This document shows, in pieces, positions 23,589-34,819 of a DNA stretch of 64,000 nucleotides. The first letter of the stretch is position 1; each line of letters starts with the position of its first letter. The stretch is from Marasmius tenuissimus (Eukaryota; Basidiomycota; Agaricomycetes; Agaricales; Marasmiaceae), in assembly GCA_029532415.1 (NCBI GenBank), contig JAQOTA010000052.1, positions 2,914,001 through 2,978,000 on the forward strand, written 5' to 3'. Under the pieces are notes generated by a model. That model had not been told where the DNA came from, did not search any database, and saw only the letters and a program-made list of their open reading frames with translations. The position numbers and the translations under genes were made by a program.

Positions 23589-24531
23589 ATTCCCTCTGGC
23601 AGACGGCTAAACCTCTGCGTGGCCTGTAGACATTATTTCTAATTTTCCGTACGTAGGTCGATTGGAATTGCGATAAAATGGGAAGAACGCGTCTTCCGGC
23701 ACGCAGAGATGTGTGCGAGACTCGGAAGTCAGCCGTGCATGCATCTGGACCGCGTGGTGACATCATCGAAGGCTCGGATAACTCCCGAGTGGCATTTTGG
23801 CTGACACGAATGAGACTGTCGAGCACGAATCGAGTAAGCATGCTAAACGGCCAGCTGTGCAAGACTACGCAAACCTGACAATAATACATTATGGCTAGTC
23901 GTTGCGCAAGAAGCCCCCAATTTCTACAACCGTAGGACACTGACATGGATCAAGAAATACCATCTAGGCATCACAGAATCTGCGGATTACCGTTTTAAGT
24001 AACTTTGATTAGTCCCGTGAGGTGGTGTATGAAGGCCGTATACAAGGGGACGAAAAATAAAAAGAGGGTGTATCGTGTAATTTGATATCCTAACAAAACC
24101 AGCAGAATTAAGGAAGAAAACTTTTTTCTAGAATGAGGGGAGGGAGATGCAATAGCAACGAAGAGATGATATTGGCGAGTGTCGGATGTTGGAACCACCT
24201 GGTTATCGATTAGAGGGATGAGGACTCAATCCGGGACCACGATTAAATGGGCAGCGCCCGAGGTATCGGTGTGGAAAGGAAATCATGCAGAGAGCGTGGA
24301 TCAGATAAAGAAAAGAAAAGCAGCGATATGGGTCCGGCATGGAGAGTGCATAATGTAAGGTATTCGTTAAGGATGGCGAGAGATTGCATACAAAAGATTG
24401 GTTCAGACTTTTGACATCGGGGTAACCCAGAATAGCAGAGCAGACAGACGAATGATACGGAGAATAACAAACTAGGACTGGGATCAAGTTGAGACGAGAA
24501 AGAAGCGATATGACGGGCGAAAAAAAGATCA
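23589..24531. other. intergenic region between SDR-1 and the PX-AGC kinase
   Basis: About 0.9 kb with the distal SDR-1 promoter and the kinase 3' UTR. No gene was found. Confidence 0.45.
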
Positions 24532-27500
24532 TCACGGGCGAGCAGGGGAGAAGATGGAGAACATTTTCTCTGCGTTCTCTTTGTACTTCTTCAACTTCTT
24601 GTTCTTTGGCTTGTCCCGGTCGTCGACTGTGGCCTCCGTTGCGTCACCGTTACCAGAATTGTCCGATGAGTGGCTGTTGGCGCCCACAGAGGTGACCGAC
24701 TGCTTGGACTTGAGGGACGGGGTGACGGGTAGTGTGCTCGCAGTGGATGGTGACGGGAGCATACCGGAACTTGAGGTCGTCGACAACGTCGCGGACGTGG
24801 AATACGATAGCGACTTAGCGGATTTACCGGAGAACGAGGACGGAGGGGGCGACCTCGGGCGCAGGAATTGCTTCGGGTTCTTCCTGAACGTTAAACCTGT
24901 ATTACGCCCTCTCCGTACGGAAGGACTTGGAGAATCACCGGACTCTGAAGGCGCTTTCTCCGAATCCTTCGACATCCCGGAAACCGATCTTGGGATCGTA
25001 CGGTGAGGAGTGGAGGCCTTTCGACTAAATACCGCCAAGCGATATTTGTCGACGACACCGCGAGCGAAGAGACTGGTACCTTTGGCTCCATTGCGATCTT
25101 CGATACCGTCATCATCAACCTCGATGAAGTCCCAATCATCGTCCTCGTCGTCGTCATCGCGTTCTGCAGCCTCCTCGCCAGCGTCTGAAAGATAGCGATC
25201 GAGAGCAGGAATGCCGGATCGTTCTTTTCTCGGACGTGCGGAACGGTTTCCCTTGGGAGGTACAAGCGCTTTCGGAGGCACCGGAGGTTTGGTTTTCGCA
25301 TCCTTTTCTGGAGTCGCGGGAGGGGCTGCGTCGGTAGTTCCAGGTGAAGAAGGGAGATCCTTGCTCGTTCTGGATTTCGGTTCTGGCGTCTCTTCTGCGG
25401 GTTCTTGCTTGGGTTGGGTCTCCACTGGTTCCTTCTTTTCCACCTGCTCTGGTAGTGCTTTGGAAGGTGTCGTTGGAGACGGCACTTCCGCGGGCTCGAC
25501 TTGTTTTTCCTCTGGAAGTAACGTGACTGGGCGCGCTTCCGGGGTTTTCGGTTCCAGTGCCTCCTCCTCGACGACAGGGGGTTTGGGAGTCTCGGGCTCG
25601 ATTCCGGTGAGGTTCTCAAGTCCCTTAAGCACGTCTCCGTTCGCCGGAGAAGTTCCCATCTCCAGCTCTTCCTCGTCAGTGACCTCCTCAGAGCTAGCAT
25701 CCTCTTCGTCCCCATCGTCCAACAGTATCGAATGCCGTCCTTTGAACGAATACCCATCGAATACGTCAACGGTCTCATCCTCTTCCCCATTCTGTTCGGG
25801 AGCCCTCGGACGAAGTGATGAGCTACGCGACTGCGAAGGCGTGGTGTTCGTCTCCTCGCCGTCGGTTCGATCGGTGTCGGTACTCTGATCTTGGTCTTGG
25901 TCGGTATCGGTGCCCTGCTCGTCAACGTATTCGTCAAGTACAGGCTCCATGTCCAAGAAGGTGTCGTCAAAGTTTTGGGTATCACTGGCGTTTTGGGGGT
26001 CGATAGGGGGGATGTAAGGAGCTACACAGGTGAGATTATCAGGACTCGAAACGCGCCGTCAGAGAGCAGAGGGAAACCTACGAATATAGCGCTTGTAGTA
26101 CACATGAGACCAGTCTCTGCAGAAGTGTTAACATTCGGTATCCTTGAGAACAAAAAGAGTATTCACTCACATCATCGAGAAGTACGGATGTTTCTTTATT
26201 CTTGGCTCACATAGCCTAAGCCCGGGGTTCCGTTGAAGAAGCTATATCGCGAGATGAGTTGATGAAGGTCTTTCGTTAGAGGTAATCGCGTACCCCTCTG
26301 ACTAAACTCTTGGTATCCTGATCGAGCGCCCTGTCATCCGGGAATTGCAGCTCGTCCTGCAATACTCGTACGTACATGTCCGAGTGGTTGTTCGCCCAGA
26401 ACGGTGTCTGTTCGATATGAGTGAGTGAAGCTGAACACGAGATAGCAAGGTTGAAAGACCCACGATCCCAGTCAACATTTCGAACAACATAGTTCCAAAA
26501 CTCCACCAATCAACCTCATAGCTGTATGGGAGGCCTTGGATAACTTCAGGTGCCAGGTACTCGGCAGTTCCACAGAAAGTTGTAGTCATATCCTTCTGAA
26601 GACCTCCATTAACGGCCAAATCGACCCCGACCGAGTTCGCGGTCTTCATCCATGGTGCAGTCGTGCCGTCATGGTCTCGCATTCCTGATGGCGTTGATGG
26701 TGCTGTCGTAGCGTTCGTCCGTCTTGGGAACTCTTTGGAGAGACCAAAATCGGTAAGAACAATATGTCCATCTCCACCAATGAGAATGTTTTCCGGTTTG
26801 AGATCTCGGTAGATGACACCAGCAGCGTGGAGACCTTCCACACCCTCGACTATTTCGGCAGCGTAGAACCTTGCTCGATCCCGTCCCAGACGGCCCCAAC
26901 GTGCCAATTGAGTGGCGAGGTCACCTCCAGGGTGGAAGTCCTAAACAACCAAACGACAATGAAGGTTTGAATGTCCTGAGAGCACGACGACGACGTACCA
27001 TAACAAGGAAAAGGTTCTCTTTATCGTGGAAACTCCACCACAGCTTGACGACAAACGGATCCCGTTCCTTGCCATCACCGGTCCCCGCTGCCATCCTCTT
27101 CAGGACCGCCTGTTCTGTCAACGTATGTTGTAGTTCCTGATGCGCCAGCACATGCCTCTTGGTGATTGCCTTCATCGCATACAAATCCTCTGAAGCCTTG
27201 TGACGAACGAGCAAAACTTTGCCGGCGCATCCCTTTCCAAGGACACGCAACATCTCAAAGTCTGTTACCACCACCTTCCTTGTCGACTTCTTCTTCTCTT
27301 TGCCTTCCGAATCAGTGGCCTTCTTCCGTCGTGACCGTTTCTGGGAATGGTGGGTACTTGAGTCATCCTCAGTCTCGGTCTGTGATTGTGAGGACGACAT
27401 GCCAGACTCTCGATTTGAATCGGAAGTGGCGGAGGAAAGGAATGCGCGTGAGATTCGCTTGTCGGGATCGGCTGATTGTGAACGTTGGGTGCCTGTACGT

Positions 27501-28703
27501 GTAGGCGCAGGGACGGCGGCGTCTGACTTTGATAAAGGAGACACTGCTGACGGGGTGCGAGGCTCATCTTCGCTTGGACGTGGCGTGTAAGCTTCCGTAT
27601 TGATGGCAGCGGGTTGAACTCCGGCAGTTCCGGGGAGGGGTGGGGCGCTTCCCTGTGCTGTCGAACCAGTAACCGAAGCATCTGTCTGCGGGTGCACGGT
27701 CTCCTCCTTCCCATGCGCGGCCTTCTGATCGTATTCAGAGTCCCGATCCTCTTCGACCTGCTTCTCGTTCGAATCTTCTATGGAGGCAGGTTTCATGCTC
27801 GAGGCCGATGAAGGAACTAAATTCTCCTTCTCTTCTTCATTGTCGTCCTTTCTCTCCTTCTCCTTCCTCTCAATGCCCGTGTATCCTGCCAAGTCAGACC
27901 TAACTCGCTTGATCGCCCTCTCAACGCGCACACTCTCCAGATCGTCCGTCCTGACCCTGACAAAACGCTTCCACACCCTCGTTTGTCGCATGCCGACCAT
28001 ATTGGATACAGTTGTCAGGTATGATGCCAACGCGGTACTTTGGGCGGATGGTGCGGGTAGCTCGGCGGTTAACATCGCGGTAGAGCTCTTGAGTGATTGG
28101 AAGGGGTCACTGGCCTCGACGGTAGGAGACTGAGCAGGCGAGGGTAACCCAGAGGGTGTTATGGAAGGTGCTGCACTGCCATTGACGTGATTTGACTTCC
28201 GAGCAAGAGACGAACGACGCCCGGACTTGTTCCCTGACGGTGATGCCAGTCTTGACAGGGTATTCAGAAACGCGGACTTTCGCTTTGTGGGACCAGAAGT
28301 CACAGCAGAGGCGTCCAAAGGAAGTGAAGGCAGTTTCGCGGAAGGGATGGTATCCTGAAGCTTCTGGTGTAGGTCCACCAGCTCCATGGCAGTACGAGTG
28401 AGGGTCAAGTTGTGGGTAGGTGCTGAGGCAACGAAAGAGTCAGTAAAGAAGTACGTGATGCCGAAGTAAGGGCCAAGGAGGGTCAAACACAAAGCAATAG
28501 GCGTAGCAGATCGAATGAAAGGATGAAGTGTTGTAAAACGATCAAAATGTAGGTAGCTGAGGGGGAGGTTCAAGGCCGTAAAAGAACTCACTCTTAATGT
28601 AAATGCTATAAGACCTCGCGTCGTGTGGGCTCTCTGCAACGCTGACACTCCAAGGACCATCATGGTCAACACGAACTGGATGTCTTCTGGGTGCGGTGTT
28701 CAT
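24532..28703 (-). CDS. PX-domain AGC protein kinase with long acidic C-terminal extension
   Basis: Ser/Thr kinase of the AGC group. From the ATG at 28703: a PX-like domain whose halves are YSIYIKTPTHNLTLTRTAME..VDLHQKLQ and, after a Ser-rich insertion, LASYLTTVSNMVG..RVWKRFVRV. Then a disordered stretch of over 200 residues. The kinase follows: DFEMLRVLGKGCAGKV, YAMKAITKRH, YRDLKPENIL, DFGLSKEF, activation segment TTTFCGTAEYLAPEV, then SYEVDWWSFGTMLFEMLTG, PFWANN and LLQRNPGLRLCEPRIKKHPYF. The AGC tail YIPPIDPQNASDTQNFDDTF leads into about 470 acidic and Pro/Ser-rich residues ending MFSIFSPARP at 24532. PX suggests recruitment to phosphoinositide membranes, as in SGK3. An insertion of about 40 residues lies between DFG and the phospho-Thr loop. 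The frame stays open upstream of 28703 to an acceptor near 28880, so the true start may be further out. Confidence 0.9.
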
Positions 28704-31446
28704 TGTGTCGTAGCTTTGCTCTTGTGAAATTTGCTTGTCCTGGGGATCGGCGATACGGTGAGATAGAGAACGATCTGTTCGACGATCTTGTGCGTCTACG
28801 TCTATGTCCTGGGTGGAATTTGAGGTCGAATCAACGATTCTCTGAGGATAACTCTCTTGTCGTCGTTGCTGGTATTGTGCACCGTCGGAAAGTTAGCGGG
28901 AATTGAAGCTGCTCGCCGTTGCACTGGTTGATGTTGCGACCCAATACAGACAAGCGGAATGCTGTCAACTGTGTATATGACTGCGGTTCGTTGTAGATCA
29001 GCCTGACAGGCAAACAAAAGGAAAGAACTCACATATGAAGAAAATCAGTGCCTCGAGGCCGGAGCGTGTATGTGGTGTGTTCTGTTGACTAGCTACCTTG
29101 AGGCCGTTCTCCTAAGGTAACCACAACCACAATTCACAAATCTTTTGGCGCTATTAGGATTCGTAGAGGACGTTGACAGGTAATGAAGATGGGATAAAGG
29201 GAGTAATGAGTGTTGAATATGGCAAGATGAGAGGAGGCCTGTACGAGATGTAGCTTTTGTCAGAGAGAGCCCCCGAAATTGGGGTAGCCCAAACTTTTTC
29301 CCAATGTTATTCCGTTATGCCCATATTTGGCATGAATGGTTGTATTTAGTAATATTTAAAATAAATATCTAGATATAGATGCTTTTCCCACGCATGGTCC
29401 TCACCTCCAGGCTCCAGCAGCCCATCGATACCATCGCGCACTGTTCTTGTCCCGACTGGGTATTACTCGAGATATCATGTTTCTCAGCACTTGCGCAGTC
29501 CTTTCAGCTTCCGAACTTTGGTGAAACCTTGACCTCCGTCCCCGGATCCTTTTAATAACTTCAACCTGTGCATATGGATCGAAAATAGGATCAACCGGAC
29601 TGTCCCATTAAACTCCTTGCTTTATTCTCTTTTGCTTGTTTTTCTTGTCACCGTAGGTCCATGCTTCTTTCTCGTGTACTTTTCCGCAATGGGAAAGCCT
29701 AAGGCACCCAAGCTATATGGGCCATTCACCTGAGCCACCGTGACTATCGCAGCGGGTACCTCCGAAAACCCAGAGTCAACCGGGATGGAACCCACTATTT
29801 CCAGGCTCTTTGGGTCCTCCTAACCTTCAACCTTCTCGACGTCAAGCTCGAGGCCCCCACAAGGGGACTTCTCATCAGAGCTTCGGAGCCTTGGATCTTC
29901 TGCGCTCTAGCCTCTCACTCTGCGAGGTCAGTTCAGGTGAGTTAGCCCTCGCCCAGAGTTCGGTTCTTCAGAATCCCTCATGTCACAAATCAGGTCACTG
30001 AGTGGGTTTTCCGGCGCAATTTTGCCAAGGCCATCCAATTAAGTACCCCGAACTCCCTTCACGACCCACATATTCTCATCCCATCATCGAGGCAATGCCC
30101 ATTGCCCTGTTCAATCAACACTCAGCAGTTGATATCAGCATCAAAGCTTGCCCCTCCAGGCCCCTCTACTCAGCCCAATCCCCGAGCTACCTCAAATCAT
30201 CGCAAGCTCTTCCTGCCCGCTCACACGTTGTCTGTCTTCCGGCAGACAGAACATTCTTATTCTCATCGACAGAACAACTCACGACAACCGGCGCTCTTCC
30301 CACCGTAACAACAGCATGGCGGATGGCGACATACCGGAAAACTCGCAATCGCCACGCTCGTCATAATCTACGTCAAAAAAGCAACTCGCAAGTATCTTGA
30401 CCAGGCACGTTGCACGCGGGACGGATGGTAAATGGTTGTGGAGCTGCACGTCGGGGAGGGCACCCTGCGTACCCGCACCTTGTCATTAGGGTCATGGTGC
30501 CAGGTGTGGCTGGTCGGTCGAGTCGGCGGTCTCCTTGCAGACCGTATAGACAGACTACAGCAATCGCCCTCAACCGCTCCAATACGGCTCAGATTTTCCC
30601 ATAAGCACTAAGCGAGTAGAGTTGACGGTAGGTACGCTGTAGATCTGTAACAGTAGGCTTACTCAGACAACTAAGCGGAATCTACAGGGGGTATCCCAAA
30701 AAGCGAATCTCCTTCGGTTATACGAGGATAGGTTCCACCCTGGCCCCGATTCAAATATTCAGACTCGATAGAGTGCCGCGTTGCGCTGTCAACGACACCC
30801 GTGGCTCAGAGTCAAAGCTAACGTTTGTCCGAGTCAAGGGACGGCGTTCGCCCAGTTGATTTTGATAGGCGCTGCAAGTTCATCATTTGATTCGTTCGAC
30901 TTGTACAAATAAATTCCAGTCATGATCCAAACTTTCCAATCAGCTAGGGTCACGAGCTTAAGTATCCTACATATTCGCCAATATTCAGCTAGCTGCTGGG
31001 ACCAAACACAAAAAGGAGCCGCTCGTACACACTCACAATGATCCCTTTGACATGAAAAACAGCCCGAAGTGGCTCTTTTTCCCTGCGGTGTATCGGTCAT
31101 TAATGTAGGGTCTTTCAACGCTTCCCCGCCTGAGCCAACCCAAACAAAAAAACACGTTGATACGATCGAAGCTGAACAAAGCAGTAACCGACCTTTTGTT
31201 TTCTTTTGACGTCGTCAAACCTGCCAATCTCCTACATGCCTCCTCCAGCTTGCGTCGACTCCTCCTATCGATCGGGTATTTATGGTTATGGAATTCGTTA
31301 CCTTCCGTGAGAGGATACCAGGAGCCGCATTCCCCCCTCTTCCTTGACGGAAACAAAGGCGACGGATGCCCGAAACACGATGTCGTCGCGACGCGTTCAT
31401 ATCACAACGCGTCGATCTCATTGTTCACGTGAAAACCTGGTGCGAA
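28704..31446. other. gene-poor region, possible decayed elements
   Basis: The first 200-300 bases are the 5' exon or UTR of the PX-AGC kinase. A donor on the minus strand near 29024 and an acceptor near 28880 suggest a 5' intron. From 29290 to 30600 there are several moderately long, compositionally biased open frames on the plus strand, such as 30002-30400, with no motif I recognise. They may be remnants of a mobile element, but no reverse transcriptase, integrase, terminal repeat or target duplication was seen. Confidence 0.35.
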
Positions 31447-32399
31447 TCATGTGAAATATGGAAGGTAATGACCAATCAGAGCCTTTGGATTTGATGAGCG
31501 AGGTAGACGATTACAAGTACCGTATAACTTGCGAACGGGACGTTGGTCGTCAGTTCTATGTTGCTGCGCTGGAGACGTATCGTAGATAGCCATATCCATA
31601 TGCTCAACTGTATCTCTGTCCATGCTATCGTCAGAGAACCTCATCGTAGGGAACACGATGATGTACTTACTGGTACACTTGTTCCAGTTCGTGACGTATA
31701 CGCAACCATGGTTCTAACCTCTTTGAGTCCCTTGGGAACAAGAATGCGTGTCGGATATTGCTCAGTTCCGAAAATAAAATCAACACTTCAATCCAATTCC
31801 GCCACTACCATGCGGTGGGTAACCTAGTTTGAGATCACGTCTGTGTATTCTTTCATGGGTACCCGTTGTTCGCATCTCCTCATCGAGCTGCCCACCCAAC
31901 AGTACTTCTTCACTTCGCATGAAGAGACGCGCGGGTCAGAGACAGTCCGTCTAGTGTCGGGTAGAACAGTTCAGCAGCTTCCTTGACAGACAGCCTGGTA
32001 CGGGATAGATTTCTCACTGTTCGCAGGATCATCTGGACCGGGTCGAAGCTCCATTGATAAATTGTCCATAACGAGATAGTCTGTTTCGTATTCCGCTTTC
32101 ACAATTCTCCCGAGCCTCTTTTCATTCTCTGTACTGTGATCATCAAATGTCAATACTTGTCAGAGTGAAAGGGCGAAGCAGAACGACTGACTCAACTCCT
32201 CTCTTCGAGTACCGTCTTCTATGAGAAGATCAATGACTGCTTCAGAGTCCCTTCAAACCCCTCTCCACTCAAACCCATCCGCAGCAAGGAACTGCTTCCC
32301 GACAACAGCGATTCCATTCTCGTATCTCCCTCTTGATCCACTGATGCTGTTGAGAAGGACATCTAGAAGCTCCACTTCATGACCGATGGGTATTGGCAT
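31447..32399 (-). pseudogene. decayed gene of unknown family
   Basis: On the minus strand an ATG at 32399 opens MPIPIGHEVELLDVLL..SISGSRGRYENGIAVVGKQF up to FEWRGV. A TGA at 32253-32255 interrupts it, and the same frame goes on with RDSEAVIDLLIEDGTRREEL. After a likely intron come TENEKRLGRIVKAEYETDYL and an overlapping alternative frame, SVKEAAELFYPTLDGLSL, to a stop at 31910. Further down, about 31520-31700, one frame reads TEIQLSIWIWLSTIRLQ..ELTTNVPFASY. The protein-like composition broken by a stop and by frame switches suggests a pseudogene. I cannot name the family. The last piece faintly resembles the C-terminal part of Mog1/RANGRF proteins, which is weak. Confidence 0.35.
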
Positions 32400-32972
32400 T
32401 CTCCACACGGTAGACAAGGTTGGTCTGTAAAACTTATTCGGAGTCGGGTGCGATAGCCGTCTGCTTTGCGAGCTGAAGAGACTGGACTAGGAATGCATCG
32501 CCTAAATTCGTGATGAGTGCAGTGCATCAGAAGGTGATGGAGTAGGAGTCGGACTCACCCTTGAAGACCGCTTCCAAAAGAGTCGGTACAGGGGATAATT
32601 AATAACAATGATGACCATGGACAAGTGAACGCGGCGTATAGATCGCGAGATATGGCACCCAGAGTCGACTCCTCAGCCGAGCGAGTGAAAAGGGTCAGGA
32701 GCTCGAATTGCAGACGGGCGATGGGGCGCCGCAATACGCGGGTTTACAGTTCGTCCACTGAGGTAGATTTCCATGCTTTCTACCGCCAGGAGTTTGCACA
32801 GAGATCCCCCATGTGACTTGCGGCGAAGACTCCCAAGTCAGATCAGGGTTCGAAGACTTGGTTCACGGTGGAAGTGATTTTGGAAACGAGTGGTTCCGAT
32901 ATTTGAGATTGAATACTCGAGTTGAACGCAATGAACGAAGTGAGTATAAGTGAGTAGTAGATTCGAGTAACA
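32400..32972. other. intergenic region left of uS15m
   Basis: About 570 bases with the uS15m 3' UTR. A plus-strand open frame at 32625-32816 is basic but unsupported. Confidence 0.4.
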
Positions 32973-33919
32973 TTAAACAACCAATTCTCCCTCTACACTC
33001 TCCGGCTCTAATCCTAGTCGCTCGAGTAGTATGTCATAACGGTCACGATTTGTCCGCTTGAGATACTTGAGAACTTTTGCTCGGTGGTGCACCAGCTGCC
33101 GAAGGCCTCTACGGTTGCCAACATCCCGCTTGAACTTCGTCAAATGGTTCCAAAGGTTGTGAATCCGGTAGGTTAAGATGGCAGCTGTGAAGGAGAGGGT
33201 CAAATCACACGAAGTACACCTAGAGATATGGCTACACACCTTGCACCTCCGTACGACCCGGATCGAAAGGATTTTCTGGGCCCGAGAAAGCCTCTATAAT
33301 CCGTCGCCTATTCTCATAGGCAATACCATCTGCATCTGCATTCCGCAAATCCACGACCTTCGCAAATAGGTTCGCCTTCCGTAATTCCCTGTCCCCACTC
33401 TCCTGCCCAAGCGTTATAGTTTCCTGGACTCCCGTCGCCCTCGTCTGCGTCATAATTTGGGTGCTGAGAATGGGCAGGGATCCAAAGAGTTCACCAGCTT
33501 CGGTCTTTGTAATGGCGAACGCATATTGCTGGGGTTCCTGAATTGTCCCAATAGGTCGTTCGGTAGGTACCATTTTCGGCGGTGCGGCCAGCTCCTCCTC
33601 ATTTACTAGTAACTTCGCGAGGTCGCACTGCTCCCATTTCCATTCTTCTCCTGGTCGGGTACCTAAAACTGGACTGGGGCGGTTTGCATTTGCCTTCTCC
33701 CACCTGGCCGCTTTTATCTCTTGCTTGACTTTGTTCGTCATCCTTTTCTTGGGTGCTGCATGGAGAACGGCGGAAGTGTGTAGGAGAGAGGTGTTGCAGT
33801 AGTTGGGGGTGGTCGACGCGACATAGCGTGAACCTGTGATGAGAAAACGGTCAAAATGAGCAGAACAATGTAACGAGAGGCAGGTGGTACTCACTCTGTG
33901 CTATGCACGCCCTGAACAT
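32973..33919 (-). CDS. mitochondrial small-subunit ribosomal protein uS15m
   Basis: Component of the mitochondrial 37S ribosomal subunit that binds the central rRNA domain. The ATG at 33919 gives MFRACIAQ. An intron then leads to SSRYVASTTPNYCNTSLLHT, an Arg/Ser/Thr-rich start typical of a mitochondrial presequence. A long fungal N-terminal extension follows (LHAAPKKRMTNKVKQEIKAA, ENPFDPGRTEVQ). The last exon holds the uS15 signature: YRIHNLWNHLTKFKRDVGNR, RGLRQLVHHRAKVLKYLKRT and RYDILLERLGLEP, stop at 32973-32975. The H-L-x(3)-K-D-x(3)-R-R-G-L pattern is diagnostic of the S15 family. The track-visible alternative start MSTTCLSL lies in intron 1 and is rejected. Confidence 0.95.
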
Positions 33920-34742
33920 GGCGGGTGGAACTTTTTGCGACTGGAGTTGCGAGAAACTGACACTGGCAGAGGTCTGAACTCCGGGCCGTCGCGACAGTCA
34001 CGTGCAGAAATCGTGTGAAGTGCTTACCTCAGCTCGGTATATAAACCTCGCAAAAAAATTTCTTCTCTTTCCAGGGAATATGCCACGCTGCTCGGTGTAG
34101 GTGCCTTCACCACCGTTGACAGTGCCAGAGACTCTTTCAGAGTCGCTGCGTTCCCCAGAGGGACCTACAGTTTAGGAAGTGTCGTTTTGACAACCGCAGG
34201 AAACGGCATGTCGATTTTCGCTGATACATACTCTTCGTCTCTACCGCCTGTGTCTCTTTTCTATATCATGTCCCATGCAATGCATTTAGAGTTCATGTGG
34301 TTAGCTCCAGGCTGGTTCATGATCTTGAGAAGAACAAAACAATTGCCGTGGTTGGGCACTGCGGTTTCGAGGTCGGCGTTGGGCTTCACAATAGACATGC
34401 AGCAAACTTGGAGTCGGGTCGCCCCATCAGAATCTTGAAGACAGTCATCCAAAAGCTGCTGCGCCGAAGGGGTAGGGCCCCCACACCGTGAGTCGGTGCT
34501 GGGCTCGAGTCTACGCCAAACTGATACCCACCATGACGCTATGTAGCATGTTTATCCGCGTTCCACCATTGCGCAGCTCAATGCATTAACGTCCTGAAGA
34601 TCTGACATCTCCGAGTCAACTCGCATTTGTTCTTCACTGTAACCTATATCGAAACGTCACATGTAGAGATCGATGCCATACAGGCCATAGAGATAGTATG
34701 TTTATCCGTTTTCCATCTGCCATTGGGGATCGAGGAGCGGGT
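33920..34742. other. divergent promoter region between uS15m and SDR-2
   Basis: The two genes point away from each other. No other gene was seen; small frames at 34187-34491 on both strands overlap and lack motifs. Confidence 0.45.
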
Positions 34743-34752
34743 GGTATAAAAT
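34743..34752 (+). promoter_or_regulatory. TATA box of SDR-2
   Basis: GGTATAAAAT lies about 70 bases upstream of the SDR-2 ATG at 34820. It matches the element before SDR-1, showing that the duplicated block includes core promoter. Confidence 0.55.
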
Positions 34753-34819
34753 GCTTGGAAGGCCCTAGTCTCTAAAAGCACAACCTCGAGCTGATCCACT
34801 ATACTTCATCCAGGCCACC

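Noticed and set aside
24891..25985. Second long minus-strand frame (364 residues) and plus-strand frame 25211-25888
   Set aside because: Both overlap the acidic tail of the PX-AGC kinase, whose frame continues in phase from the AGC tail motif; they are compositional shadows.
29400..30600. Suspected retroelement remnant
   Set aside because: No reverse transcriptase, integrase, long terminal repeats or target-site duplication could be recognised; left as unassigned.
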